Positions 16,359 through 25,382 of a stretch of DNA of 64,000 nt are shown here, piece after piece; within the stretch, counting starts at the first letter, position 1; each line of letters begins with the position of its first letter. Location: assembly GCA_964560135.1 (NCBI GenBank), contig CAZLKN010000006.1:21533-85532 (forward strand), written 5' to 3'. Position numbers and translations under genes: made by a program. The notes beneath the pieces are model-generated. The model worked only from the letters and a program-made list of their open reading frames with translations. It was not told the origin of the DNA and ran no database searches. Origin of the DNA: CAZLKN01 sp964560135 (GTDB lineage Bacteria > Actinomycetota > JAICYB01).

Positions 16359-17399
16359 ATGAGTCCTCTTTGGAGGGGGGTCATCGAAGAGTACCGGGAG
16401 CGGTTGCCGGTCACTCCCGAGACGCCCGTGGTCACGTTGCAGGAGGGTGGGACGCCGCTGGTGCGGGCAGAGGGGCTGTCGGCGCGGTCGGGCCTGGACG
16501 TCTGGCTGAAGTACGAAGGCGCGAACCCCACGGGGTCCTTCAAGGATCGGGGGATGTGCCTGGCGATCGCCAAGGCGATGGAGGAGGGGGCCCGTGCGGT
16601 GTGCTGCGCGTCCACGGGGAACACGTCCGCGTCTGCCGCGGCCTATGCCTCCCGGGCGCAGCTGCGGTGCATCGTCCTCGTCCCCCAGGGCGGGATCGCG
16701 CTCGGGAAGTTGGCCCAGGCGCTGATGCACGGTGCCGACGTCCTCGAGCTGGAGGGGAACTTCGATACGGCCCTGCTGGTGGCCCGGGAGCTGACCGAGC
16801 GGCATCCGGTGACGCTGGTGAACTCGGTGAATCCCTACCGGATCGAAGGACAGAAGACCTGCGCCTTCGAGATCGTGGACGCGCTCGGTGAGGCCCCCGA
16901 CTACCACGTGATGCCGGTGGGCAACGCCGGCAACATCACCGCCCAGTGGAAGGGCTACGTCGAGTACGGACGCGGACGGCCGGTGATGTACGGCATCCAG
17001 GCCGAGGGGGCCGCGCCGCTGGTGAAGGGCACGCCGGTCAGTGACCCCTCGACCCTCGCGTCGGCGATCCGCATCGGGAACCCGGCCTCCTGGGCCGGTG
17101 CGATGGAGGCGACGACGTCGTCCGCGGGTGGCTTCCTGGCCGTTTCCGACGCCGACATCCTCGAGGCCTACCACGTGCTCGCCTCCGAGGAGGGGCTGTT
17201 CTGCGAGCCGGCGTCCTGCGCCTCGGCGGCGGGGTTCATGAAGCTGGTGGACGAGGGTGTGCTGGAGCGCGGCCGGCGGTGCGTGCTGATCCTGACCGGG
17301 CACGGGCTCAAGGACCCCGACCGGGCGCTGGCGGAGGCGCCGTCCACGAAGAAGGTGCCCGCCGACCTCGACACCGTCGCGCACCTGCTGGGCTGGTAG
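16359..17399 (+). CDS. thrC: Threonine synthase
   Basis: PLP enzyme converting O-phosphohomoserine to threonine. The 346 residues match the short form: VTLQEGGTPLVRAEGL, PLP-lysine motif ANPTGSFKDRGM, STGNTSASAAAYA, the phosphate loop PVGNAGNIT and C-terminal CVLILTGHGLKDP. ATG 16359 gives the usual N-terminus (MSPLWRGVIEEYRERLPVT). The frame is open back to GTG 16257, overlapping hom, but that 34-residue extension is Pro/Gly-rich and reads through a hairpin. No good ribosome binding site precedes ATG 16359, so coupling or the longer form remain possible. Confidence 0.92.
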   Translation: MSPLWRGVIEEYRERLPVTPETPVVTLQEGGTPLVRAEGLSARSGLDVWLKYEGANPTGSFKDRGMCLAIAKAMEEGARAVCCASTGNTSASAAAYASRAQLRCIVLVPQGGIALGKLAQALMHGADVLELEGNFDTALLVARELTERHPVTLVNSVNPYRIEGQKTCAFEIVDALGEAPDYHVMPVGNAGNITAQWKGYVEYGRGRPVMYGIQAEGAAPLVKGTPVSDPSTLASAIRIGNPASWAGAMEATTSSAGGFLAVSDADILEAYHVLASEEGLFCEPASCASAAGFMKLVDEGVLERGRRCVLILTGHGLKDPDRALAEAPSTKKVPADLDTVAHLLGW

Positions 17400-17400
17400 C

Positions 17401-18267
17401 GTGCGTGTGACCGCGATCGCCCCGGCGACCACCGCCAACCTCGGCCCGGGTTTCGACTGCCTGGGGGCCGCGGTCTCGGTCCACCTGCGGGTCGTCGTGG
17501 ACGACGCGGCGCCTGGCCGCTGGTCGTACGCGGGGCCGGACACCGACGAAGCCATGCCGCCGCCGGATCTGATCCTGGCCGCGCTGCACGCGGGCGCGGG
17601 GGAGGCCGTCGAGGTGGGTCTGGAAGTCCAGACGGACATCCCGCTCGGACGGGGGCTCGGATCCTCGGCGGCGGCGATCGCCGCGGGTCTGGTGGCCGGA
17701 TGTGCGCTGGCGGGACGCCGGGCCGATCCTGCGCAACTCCTGGAGCTCGGGCTCCCGATGGAGGGCCACCCCGACAACCTGGCTGCGGCTCTCCACGGCG
17801 GGCTGACCCTCGTCGTGGGGGCCGAGACCATGCGGTTCCGTCCCACCGATGCCGTGCGGCCCGCGTTCCTGGTCCCCCGGGAGGCGCTGTCCACGGCCGA
17901 GGCACGCCGGGCCTTGCCCGCCGAGGTGCCGATGGCCGACGCGGTGGCCAACACGGCCCGGACGGCGGCACTCGTGGCGCTGCTGAACGGGACGGTGGAG
18001 CCGACGCCGGAGCGGCTGCTGGCCTGCACGGAGGACCGGCTCCACCAGCCACACCGGGCCCCCCTGATGCCGGCGACGGGAGAGGTGCTGGAGGGTCTGC
18101 GGGCGGCGGGGGTGGCGGCTTTCATCTCGGGGGCGGGTCCCACGGTGGGCTGCCTGCTCGTGGACGCCAGTGCGCAGGCTTTCCGCGAAGCGGTCGCGGG
18201 TCGGGACGGCTGGCACGTGCTCGAACCCGACTGGGACGGCCGGGGGGCCCGGCTCGAGGAATGGTAG
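17401..18267 (+). CDS. thrB: Homoserine kinase
   Basis: GHMP-family kinase that phosphorylates homoserine for thrC. Motifs over 288 residues: substrate motif ATTANLGPGFDCLG, the ATP loop PLGRGLGSSAAAIAAGL, and the C-terminal GAGPTVGCLL. The GTG start at 17401 comes one base after the thrC stop, so it is co-transcribed and probably coupled. It completes the pathway homoserine to threonine encoded by hom-thrC-thrB. Confidence 0.95.
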   Translation: MRVTAIAPATTANLGPGFDCLGAAVSVHLRVVVDDAAPGRWSYAGPDTDEAMPPPDLILAALHAGAGEAVEVGLEVQTDIPLGRGLGSSAAAIAAGLVAGCALAGRRADPAQLLELGLPMEGHPDNLAAALHGGLTLVVGAETMRFRPTDAVRPAFLVPREALSTAEARRALPAEVPMADAVANTARTAALVALLNGTVEPTPERLLACTEDRLHQPHRAPLMPATGEVLEGLRAAGVAAFISGAGPTVGCLLVDASAQAFREAVAGRDGWHVLEPDWDGRGARLEEW

Positions 18268-18333
18268 CCCCACGGCGTCGTCGGCTCTCGGTACGGTAGC
18301 GGGAGCGTCGAGGGACGAAAGGATGACAGCCAC

Positions 18334-19170
18334 ATGCGGTCGGCCACGGATGTGAGCATCGAAGAGCTGAAGGAGATCGCGCGCCGTCTGCGCGTCCGCA
18401 TCATCGAGATGTCCGCGGCCGCCGGCAGCGGCCACCCGTCCACGGCGCTGTCGTCGGTGGAGATCATCACCGCGCTGCACTTCTCGCGACTGAGCTGGGA
18501 CCCTCAGGACGCCGGCAGGCCCGACCGGGACCGGTTCATCCTCTCGAAGGGCCACGGCGTGCCCGTGCTGTACGCCGCCTACGCCGAGGCCGGGGTGCTC
18601 CCTGAGGAGGAGCTGGCCACGCTGCGACGGACCGGATCACGGCTCCAGGGCCACCCGGACCCCGTGCGGCTTCCTTTCGTGGAGGCGGCCACCGGTTCCC
18701 TCGGACAGGGACTGTCGATCGCGATGGGCCTCGCGCTGGCTGCGAAGGTCGACCGGGCGGACTGGCGTACCTACTGCATGCTCGGCGACGGCGAGATCCA
18801 GGAGGGTCAGGTCTGGGAGGCGGCGATGTCCGCGCCCAAGTTCGAGCTCGACAACCTGTGCGCGATCGTCGACTTCAACAAGATCCAGCAGACCGGCACG
18901 GTGGAACAGATGCTTCACACCCTCAACCCGGTCGCCGACAAGTGGCGCTCGTTCTCGTGGCACGTGATCGAGATCGACGGGCACGACCTGCCGGCGGTGC
19001 TCGACGCATTGGACGAGGCGGCGGCGACCTCCGGGAAGCCAACCGTGATCGTCGCGCACACGGTGAAGGGCAAGGGCGTGTCGTTCATGGAGAATTCGGA
19101 TTCCTGGCACGGCAAGGCACCGTCGGAGGAGCAGAAGCAGCAGGCGATCGAGGAGATCACGGCACGATGA
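18334..19170 (+). CDS. Transketolase, N-terminal (TPP-binding) subunit
   Basis: Binds thiamine diphosphate in a two-subunit transketolase of the pentose phosphate pathway. The 278 residues show the HPSTALSSVEIITAL region, ILSKGHGVPVLYAAYAEAG, TGSLGQGLSIAMGLALA, and the TPP motif GDGEIQEGQVWEA ending in FNKIQQTG. AAAGGA at 18317-18322 lies 11 bases before ATG 18334. The C-terminal subunit follows with an ATGA overlap. Split transketolases of this kind can also be part of secondary pathways, but the pair is complete and generic. Confidence 0.9.
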   Translation: MRSATDVSIEELKEIARRLRVRIIEMSAAAGSGHPSTALSSVEIITALHFSRLSWDPQDAGRPDRDRFILSKGHGVPVLYAAYAEAGVLPEEELATLRRTGSRLQGHPDPVRLPFVEAATGSLGQGLSIAMGLALAAKVDRADWRTYCMLGDGEIQEGQVWEAAMSAPKFELDNLCAIVDFNKIQQTGTVEQMLHTLNPVADKWRSFSWHVIEIDGHDLPAVLDALDEAAATSGKPTVIVAHTVKGKGVSFMENSDSWHGKAPSEEQKQQAIEEITAR

Positions 19171-20129
19171 GCGGAGCACGATCGACCAGAGAGGCCTTCG
19201 GGGACGCGCTCGTCCGCATCGGCGAGCGGCGGCCGGAGGTCGTCGCCCTCGACGGCGACGTCGCGACCAGCGTCATGACGGCGGAGTTCGGGAAGCGCTT
19301 CCCGGACCGGTACTTCCAGGTCGGCATCGCGGAGTCGAACATGGTGGGCGTGGCCGCGGGCCTGGCGATGGCGGGGAAGATCCCCTTTTGCGCGTCCTTC
19401 GCCTGTTTCGTCACAGGGCGGTTCGAGACGATCCGGATGTCGATCGGCTACAACCGCGCCAACGTCCGCGTGGTCGGCACCCACGTGGGGGTCGGCATCG
19501 GCCCGGACGGGCACTCCCAGATGGGTCTGGAGGACGTCTCGCTGATGCGCACGGTGCCGAACATGGCGGTGATCCAGCCCGCCACGGGCATCGAGGCCGA
19601 GGGCGCGGTGGAGTACCTGGCCGAGCACGTCGGTCCCGCCTACATCCGGCTCACCCGCCAGAAGCTTCCCGAGCTCTACGGCGACGACCACGCTTTCGAG
19701 TTCGGCAAGGGTGTCGTGCTGCGCGAAGGCGGCGACGTGGCGATCGTGGCCTCGGGTGCGGCGGTCCACGAGGCGCTGGGGGCCGCGGAGCTGCTCGCGG
19801 CCGAGGGCCTGGAGGCGACGGTGGTGAACATCCACACCGTCCAACCCTTGGACGACACGCTGCTCGCCGAGGTGGCGGAGCGGTGTGGGCGGATCGTGAC
19901 CGTGGAGGACCACACCCCCGTAGGCGGTCTCGGCGGCGCGGTCTGCGAGTCGCTGGCCGCCTCCGGGCCGACGCCGGTGCGCCGGATCGGAGTGGAGGGT
20001 TTCGGCGAGTCAGGCGACCCCGAGGAGCTCTACGACCGCTTCGGCCTGTCCGCGCAGCGGGTGGCGGAAGCCACCGCCGCCTTCTGCGGATCACCCGCGG
20101 AGATCGCGCTGGCCACGCAGCGTGGCTGA
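19167..20129 (+). CDS. Transketolase, C-terminal (pyrimidine-binding) subunit
   Basis: The 320-residue partner carries the pyrimidine-binding domain (VALDGDVATSVMTAEFGKRFPD, catalytic Glu region QVGIAESNMVGVAAGLA) and the C-terminal swivel domain (VVNIHTVQPLD, VTVEDHTPVGGLGGAV). ATG 19167 overlaps the preceding stop by four bases, so the subunits should be made in equal amounts. Together the two genes reconstitute a normal ~600-residue transketolase. Confidence 0.92.
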   Translation: MSGARSTREAFGDALVRIGERRPEVVALDGDVATSVMTAEFGKRFPDRYFQVGIAESNMVGVAAGLAMAGKIPFCASFACFVTGRFETIRMSIGYNRANVRVVGTHVGVGIGPDGHSQMGLEDVSLMRTVPNMAVIQPATGIEAEGAVEYLAEHVGPAYIRLTRQKLPELYGDDHAFEFGKGVVLREGGDVAIVASGAAVHEALGAAELLAAEGLEATVVNIHTVQPLDDTLLAEVAERCGRIVTVEDHTPVGGLGGAVCESLAASGPTPVRRIGVEGFGESGDPEELYDRFGLSAQRVAEATAAFCGSPAEIALATQRG

Positions 20130-20246
20130 ACCAAACCGTCCCGCAGCCGGCGGCGCAGGATCCCGGTTCAGCTCGTTGCCGGTGCGGGGGGTGGCTGCTA
20201 GGGTTGGTCGTCGCGCCCGTCCACTACGGGCGAAGAGGTCTCAGGA

Positions 20247-20936
20247 ATGATCAAGACCGAAAACCTGTCCAAGGTCTACAAGAGCGGTACGCCCGCGCTC
20301 GAACACGTCGCCATCGAGATCACGGGCGGCGAGTTCGTCTTTCTCGTCGGGCCGTCGGGCTCCGGCAAGTCCACGCTGACCAAGATCCTCTACAAGAAGG
20401 AAGAGCCCACAACCGGGGAGATCTGGATGGCGGGGCAGCACCTGAACAAGCTGCCGCGCTGGAAGGTGCCGTATCTGCGCCGGAAGGTGGGCGTCGTCTT
20501 CCAGGACTTCCTGCTGCTGGACAACAAGACGGTGTACGAGAACGTCGCCTTCGCGCTCGAGGTGATCGGGTACGTCCGCAGCAAGATCGAGCCGCTGGTC
20601 ATGCAGACGCTCGAGCTGGTGGGGCTGGGCGAGAAGCGTGGACGGATGCCTCACGAGCTGTCCGGCGGGGAGCAGCAGCGCGTGTCGATCGCGCGGGCCT
20701 TCGTGAACCGTCCCCAGATCCTGATCGCCGACGAGCCGACGGGGAACCTCGACCCGGCGACGTCGCTCGAGATCGTCCGGCTGCTGGACCGCATCAACCG
20801 GACGGGGACGACGGTGCTGATGGCCACCCACGACCACGCCATCGTCGATGCGATGCGACGCCGCGTGATCGAGCTCGAGAACGGCCACGTCGTCCGCGAC
20901 CAGGCGCGCGGCGTGTACGGCCCGGTCGGAGGCTAG
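20247..20936 (+). CDS. ftsE: Cell-division ATP-binding protein FtsE
   Basis: ABC-type ATPase of the FtsEX complex, which transmits a cytoplasmic signal to septal peptidoglycan hydrolases. The 229 residues contain Walker A GPSGSGKST, the Q-loop VVFQDFLLLDNKTVYENVAF, signature LSGGEQQRVSIARAF, Walker B ILIADEPTGNLD and the switch His in MATHDHAIVD. ftsX begins right after the stop. The 117 bases upstream contain a TAGGGT box and a small inverted repeat (about 20213-20232). Confidence 0.95.
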   Translation: MIKTENLSKVYKSGTPALEHVAIEITGGEFVFLVGPSGSGKSTLTKILYKKEEPTTGEIWMAGQHLNKLPRWKVPYLRRKVGVVFQDFLLLDNKTVYENVAFALEVIGYVRSKIEPLVMQTLELVGLGEKRGRMPHELSGGEQQRVSIARAFVNRPQILIADEPTGNLDPATSLEIVRLLDRINRTGTTVLMATHDHAIVDAMRRRVIELENGHVVRDQARGVYGPVGG

Positions 20937-21812
20937 ATGGCGGCGCTCAAGGTCGGGTATTTCTTCCGGGAGGCGGGCACCAACATCCGCCGCAACCAAC
21001 TCATGACGCTGGCGGCTGTGCTCACGGCCGCGGTCTCCCTGGTGCTGCTCGGCGGGACGCTGACACTCGGCGACTTCGTCAGGGGTATCACCGGCGACAT
21101 CGAAAAGCGCGTCGAGGTTTCGGTGTTCCTCCAGGACGACATCACCGAGGAGCAGCAGCGCGACATCTTCCAGACCATCCAGGATCTCGAGGTCGTCCGC
21201 CGGGTGCGGTACGTCTCCAAGGACGAGGCGTTCGACGAGTTCAAGGAGCTCTACCGGGACCAGCCGGTGCTTTACGAGAACGTCGACGCCGACGTGCTGC
21301 CGGCGTCCTTCCGCGTCGAGATGTCCGATCCCACCAGGGTGGACCTCGTTCGCTCGAGGCTGGAAGGCAACCCTGCGGTGGAAGAGGTCTCCGACCAGCG
21401 GGAGACCGTGGAGCGGCTCGTCCGGTTCACCGGGCTCCTGCGCACCTTCTCGGCGTTCATGGTGGCGATCCTGTTCGTGGCGGCGGTGCTCCTGATCGCG
21501 AACACCATCCAGCTGGCGATCTACGCGCGCCGGCGCCAGATCGAGATCATGAAACTCGTGGGGGCCACGAACTGGTTCGTCCGGGTCCCCTTCATGATCG
21601 AGGGCATCGTGGCCGGGGTGGCCGGCGCGCTCATCGCGATGCTGCTGCTGGGCGGCGCGAAGGTGCTCGCACGGCAGAACCTGCCCGTGTGGATCCCCAC
21701 CTCCACGCTGCAGGGCTTCGACCCGGGTCAGGTCCTCTGGCTCGTGCTGCTCGGTGTGGCCATCGGCGCGATCGGCTCCGCCGTCGCGATGCGCCGCTTC
21801 CTCGACACCTAG
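20937..21812 (+). CDS. ftsX: Cell-division permease-like protein FtsX
   Basis: Membrane partner of FtsE. The 291 residues have an N-terminal cytoplasmic end (KVGYFFREAGTNIRRNQLMT), TM1 at about residues 22-44, an extracellular loop of about 120 residues that contacts a hydrolase, then three C-terminal TM segments (from SAFMVAILFVAAVLLIANT onward) with the FtsX motif YARRRQIEIMKLVGATNWF. ATG 20937 directly follows the ftsE stop. The coiled-coil M23 protein at 23217, two genes on, is the probable extracellular partner. Confidence 0.95.
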   Translation: MAALKVGYFFREAGTNIRRNQLMTLAAVLTAAVSLVLLGGTLTLGDFVRGITGDIEKRVEVSVFLQDDITEEQQRDIFQTIQDLEVVRRVRYVSKDEAFDEFKELYRDQPVLYENVDADVLPASFRVEMSDPTRVDLVRSRLEGNPAVEEVSDQRETVERLVRFTGLLRTFSAFMVAILFVAAVLLIANTIQLAIYARRRQIEIMKLVGATNWFVRVPFMIEGIVAGVAGALIAMLLLGGAKVLARQNLPVWIPTSTLQGFDPGQVLWLVLLGVAIGAIGSAVAMRRFLDT

Positions 21813-21879
21813 ACTCGGGGGCGAAGCCCGCGGCTGCCCGCGCAAGGCATGGTGTGCCTTCGGCGAGGGCTGTGGTGAT

Positions 21880-21910
21880 CTCGACAGCTCCGCTTCGCTA
21901 CGCTGTCGAG
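21880..21910. terminator. Hairpin between convergent ftsX and pabB
   Basis: CTCGACAGC (21880-21888) pairs with GCTGTCGAG (21902-21910). It overlaps the pabB stop codon and can serve both converging genes. No T-tract is present. Confidence 0.55.
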
Positions 21911-23127
21911 CCTTCGGCGATACGCAGCAGGCGGCGGGCCTTGAGCTCGGTCTCCTCCCATTCCGCGGTGGGATCCGAATCGGCCACGATGCCTCCACCC
22001 ACCCCGAACGACGTGCGGCCCCCGGCAACCGTGAAGGTTCGGATGGCCACGTTGAGGTCCATGACGTCGCGGTCGGCGTCGATGAATCCCACGGCCCCGC
22101 AGTACACCCCACGGCGGACGGGTTCCAGGGTCTCGATGATCTCCATGACGCGTGGCTTGGGGGCCCCGGTGATCGAGGCCGGGGGGAAGATCGCCCGGAC
22201 GAGCTCCGCGATGTCCACCCCGGGCCGCAGGCGGCCCTCGACCGTACTCACGAGATGGTGGAGGCCCGGGTGGGCCTCCACCACCCACAAGCCCGGCACC
22301 CGGACGCTGCCGTACCGGCACACCCGGCCCAGGTCGTTGCGCGCCAGGTCCACGATCATCACGTTCTCGGCCCGGTCCTTGGCGCTGGCGGACAGCGCGT
22401 CGGGATCCGCGCCCGTACCCTTGATCGGACGGGTCTGCACGAGGTCGCCGTCGCGGCGCAGGAACCGCTCGGGGGACGCCGAGACCACCGCGACGTCACC
22501 GATCCGGACGAGCGCCGCGTGGGGAGCGGGGTTGCCGCGGACGAGCGCCCGGTGCAGGGCCACCGGGTCGGGGGCCGCATCGGTCTCGAGGCGCCGGGTG
22601 AGGTTCACCTGGTAGCAGTCGCCGGCCACGATGTGCTCGAGGCAGTTCCGCACCCGGTCGCGGTAGTCGTCGCGGTCGAGGCTCGACCGCCACCCCGTCA
22701 ACCGGGTGGTACCGGCGGGGGGCGCGGCGGAGCCGGCCGCGCGCCGGAGGAGCTGTTCGAGGGCGCTCCTTGCGGGTCCCTCGCCTTCGATGCGCGCCGG
22801 TTCCCCGGGGAGGAGCACCAGCCGGGCATCGAATCTGGCCAGCAGGAGGTCGGGGAGGCCGGGGTCGGGAGGATTGCGGTCGGGGACCCGCTCGACGGCG
22901 CGGCCGAGGTCGTAGGCCAGGTAGCCCGCCCACCAGCCGCCGTCCAGGGCCTCCAGGCGCTCGAAGGCCTCGTGGCCGTCCGCCCGGATCACGGATCCGG
23001 GGCCCATCGCCACCACGGTGGCCGGGCCGTCGCGGACGGCCACGGCGTCGACCCCCGGGGGCAGGGCGGCCAGGATGGCGTCGGCGGTGGCGTCGAGCAG
23101 CGGAGGGTGACCCACGCCCTGCAGCAT
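21898..23127 (-). CDS. pabB: Aminodeoxychorismate synthase component I
   Basis: Makes 4-amino-4-deoxychorismate from chorismate for p-aminobenzoate and folate. The 409 residues belong to the chorismate-binding family: YQVNLTRRLE, SPERFLRRDGDLVQTRPIKGT, DRAENVMIVDLARNDLGRV, FPPASITGAPKPRVMEIIE and C-terminal VGGGIVADSDPTAEWEET. PIKGT rather than PIAGT marks PabB and not anthranilate synthase. The N-terminal part is shorter than in many PabB proteins. It sits on the opposite strand between ftsX and the M23 peptidase, which are usually closer together. A PabC-like gene lies at 51809. Confidence 0.88.
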   Translation of the reverse strand: MLQGVGHPPLLDATADAILAALPPGVDAVAVRDGPATVVAMGPGSVIRADGHEAFERLEALDGGWWAGYLAYDLGRAVERVPDRNPPDPGLPDLLLARFDARLVLLPGEPARIEGEGPARSALEQLLRRAAGSAAPPAGTTRLTGWRSSLDRDDYRDRVRNCLEHIVAGDCYQVNLTRRLETDAAPDPVALHRALVRGNPAPHAALVRIGDVAVVSASPERFLRRDGDLVQTRPIKGTGADPDALSASAKDRAENVMIVDLARNDLGRVCRYGSVRVPGLWVVEAHPGLHHLVSTVEGRLRPGVDIAELVRAIFPPASITGAPKPRVMEIIETLEPVRRGVYCGAVGFIDADRDVMDLNVAIRTFTVAGGRTSFGVGGGIVADSDPTAEWEETELKARRLLRIAEGSTA

Positions 23128-23216
23128 AGCCGTCGCCCGTGTGCCTTGAGCGGTGGTGCTGGAGGCACTAGGATGAGTGCTCTGTCGTCACAAGTCGCCT
23201 CCTGTTGAGGATGTGC

Positions 23217-24434
23217 ATGAAGGCACGGTCTGTTCGCTGGGCCGCCGGGCTGCTGGTCCTCGCGCTCCTCGGGAGCGCGGCCCCCACCCCGGTGGCCGCC
23301 CATAACAGTTCTCCGACCCAGGAGGACTACGAGGACGTCGTCGACCGCCTCGCGGAGGCGCGCCGGCTCGTGCGCGAGATGGAGCGCAAGGAGCAGGGAC
23401 TCCAGAGCCGGATCTCGTCCACCGCCGCGCAGCGGCGGGCTCTCGAGATCGAGATGGAGGAGCTGCAGGCGCTGGTGGGGAGCGCCCAGAGCAGACTCGA
23501 CGCCGCCGAAGCGGTCCTGGCGAAGATCCAGGATGAGCTCGACCGCAAGACCGAGGAGCTCCAGCGCACCCTCCAGAAGCTTCAGGAGGCCCACGACCTG
23601 GTCCGCGAGCGGGCCGTGCGGGTGTACATGGACGGTCCCGGTTCCTTGCTCGACTTCGTGCTGGGGGCCGGCGACTACCGGGATCTCGTCAACCGCCTGA
23701 CCCTGGTGGGCCGGGTGTTCCGCAGTGACAACGCCCGGATCCTGAGCATCCGGCAGCTCCGGGCGCAGGTCGAGGCCGAGCGGGAGGAGATCGAGACGCT
23801 GCGGGAGCAGGCCGCCGAGCAGGTTGCGGGGGTGAAGGCCGAACGCGACCGCGTGGCCTCGATCCGCAACTCGGTGGAGGCCCGGCGCCGCAACGTCAGC
23901 TCCGAGCTGCAGGGCCAGTACGCGGCCCTGGGGGACGTCCAGCAGCAGAAGGAACGGTACCTCCGGGAGCAGCAGGAGCTCGAGGAGGAGTCGCGGCGGA
24001 TCGCCTCCTTCCTGCGGGGACGCGGGGGCGGGACCGCCTCGGCGCAGCCCGGCGAGATGGTGTGGCCCACCTCGGGCCCGGTGACCTCGGGCTACGGCTG
24101 GCGCACCCATCCCATCTACGGCACCCGCCGGTTCCATTCCGGCATCGACATCGGGGCCCCCACCGGCCGCCCGGTGGTGGCCGGGGCGGCCGGGACCGTG
24201 ATCTTCACCGGTTGGCGCGGCGGGTACGGGAACACGGTGATCGTCGACCACGGCGGGGGCCTGGCCACGCTCTACGCGCACCTGTCGTCGCTCGGTACGG
24301 GCGACGGGGCTTTTCTCTCGCAGGGTCAGCGACTCGGTGCCGTGGGCTGTACCGGGTCGTGCACCGGCCCCCATCTGCATTTCGAGGTTCGGGTCAACGG
24401 CGAACCGCAGAATCCCATGCGCTGGCTCTCGTAG
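23217..24434 (+). CDS. Secreted coiled-coil M23 (LytM) endopeptidase, EnvC-like
   Basis: Predicted septal peptidoglycan hydrolase or amidase activator working with FtsEX. From ATG 23217 (GAGG at 23207-23210) the 405 residues have a signal peptide (GLLVLALLGSAAPTPVAA), two long coiled-coil stretches (about 30-140 and 180-270), and a C-terminal M23 domain. The zinc ligands are present: His307 and Asp311 in HSGID, and HLH at 386-388, with YAHL between. Unlike E. coli EnvC, which has lost zinc residues, this domain looks catalytic. Starts at TTG 23205 or ATG 23211 are possible but place the ribosome site too close. Confidence 0.88.
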   Translation: MKARSVRWAAGLLVLALLGSAAPTPVAAHNSSPTQEDYEDVVDRLAEARRLVREMERKEQGLQSRISSTAAQRRALEIEMEELQALVGSAQSRLDAAEAVLAKIQDELDRKTEELQRTLQKLQEAHDLVRERAVRVYMDGPGSLLDFVLGAGDYRDLVNRLTLVGRVFRSDNARILSIRQLRAQVEAEREEIETLREQAAEQVAGVKAERDRVASIRNSVEARRRNVSSELQGQYAALGDVQQQKERYLREQQELEEESRRIASFLRGRGGGTASAQPGEMVWPTSGPVTSGYGWRTHPIYGTRRFHSGIDIGAPTGRPVVAGAAGTVIFTGWRGGYGNTVIVDHGGGLATLYAHLSSLGTGDGAFLSQGQRLGAVGCTGSCTGPHLHFEVRVNGEPQNPMRWLS

Positions 24435-24467
24435 ACTGAGCCCTGACCGAGAGACCGGACCCCAGGC

Positions 24468-25382
24468 ATGCCGACACGCAGGTTCGCCCGTCCCCGCATC
24501 AGGGTCGCCTTTCTGGCGACCCTGGTCTTCCTCGCCGGATTCGGCACCGGCCGCAGTTCGACCCCGCCCGATCACGAACTTGCACTGGTCGGTGAGGCCT
24601 ACGAGCGCATCCGTGATCTCGCCGCCCGCTCCCCCGCGGACGGCACGCTGTCGCGGGAGGCGATCGCCGGGATGCTCCGGGCCCTGGAGGACTCCTACGC
24701 CGAGTACCTTCCGGTGGCCACGGGCGAAGACGCCGAAGGCGACGAGGATCTCGAGCGGCGCGTGCTCGGTCTGGACGTATCCGGATTCTCGGAAGCGGCG
24801 GGGATCGACGGCCGGGTGCTGGAGGCGGGCATCGGGTACCTGCGGGTCGGTCTGTTCTCCCCCGGTGCGGGGATGCTGGCTCGCACGGAGCTCGAGCGCC
24901 TGCGGAGCCTCGGCGTCCGGGGTGTGATCCTCGACCTGCGCGGGAACCCGGGTGGTCTGGTGGAGGACGCTGTGGATCTCGCGGGAGCCGTCGTGGGCGA
25001 GGAGGTCGTCTTTAGGTACGAGACGGCCGCCGGGGGCACGGGAGAGCGGGTGGGTACCGGGGAGCGCGTCGCGGACCTGTCGCTCGTGGTCCTCGTGGAC
25101 GGCCACACGGCCAGCGCTGCGGAACTCGTCACCGGAGCGGTGCAGGACCACGGACGCGGGCTCGTCGTCGGTGAGCGCACGAGAGGCAAGGCGACCGTGC
25201 AGCGGGTGGTCCGGCTCTCCGACGGATCGGCAATCAAGCTCACCACGGCGTCCTACCGGACCCCGTCCGGCCGGCGTCTGGATGCGTCGGGGATCCGTCC
25301 GGACGTCCGCGTGACGTCGGGGCCGCAGGACCGCCAGCTCGAGCGTGCCCGGAGCATCCTGCACGCGATCGTGGGCGGGTGA
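24468..25382 (+). CDS. S41 family C-terminal processing peptidase lacking a PDZ domain
   Basis: A serine/lysine protease anchored by an N-terminal TM helix (VAFLATLVFLAGFGTG). The N-terminal helical region ends with ALEDSYAEYLP, as in CtpA. The catalytic core has ILDLRGNPGGLVEDAV, the nucleophile Ser216 in GHTASAAELVTG and the general base Lys241 in RGKATVQ. At 304 residues it is roughly 100 shorter than typical CtpA; only about 50 residues occupy the place of the PDZ domain. It lies between the M23 peptidase and smpB, and may process division or envelope proteins. Confidence 0.88.
   Translation: MPTRRFARPRIRVAFLATLVFLAGFGTGRSSTPPDHELALVGEAYERIRDLAARSPADGTLSREAIAGMLRALEDSYAEYLPVATGEDAEGDEDLERRVLGLDVSGFSEAAGIDGRVLEAGIGYLRVGLFSPGAGMLARTELERLRSLGVRGVILDLRGNPGGLVEDAVDLAGAVVGEEVVFRYETAAGGTGERVGTGERVADLSLVVLVDGHTASAAELVTGAVQDHGRGLVVGERTRGKATVQRVVRLSDGSAIKLTTASYRTPSGRRLDASGIRPDVRVTSGPQDRQLERARSILHAIVGG

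Noticed and set aside
19388..22615. 1075-codon open frame crossing transketolase, ftsE and ftsX
   Set aside because: Overlaps three unambiguous genes in another frame; composition is Arg/Gly/Ala shadow type.
21898..23127. Anthranilate synthase (TrpE)
   Set aside because: The PIKGT motif with Lys is diagnostic for PabB; no trp genes are adjacent.
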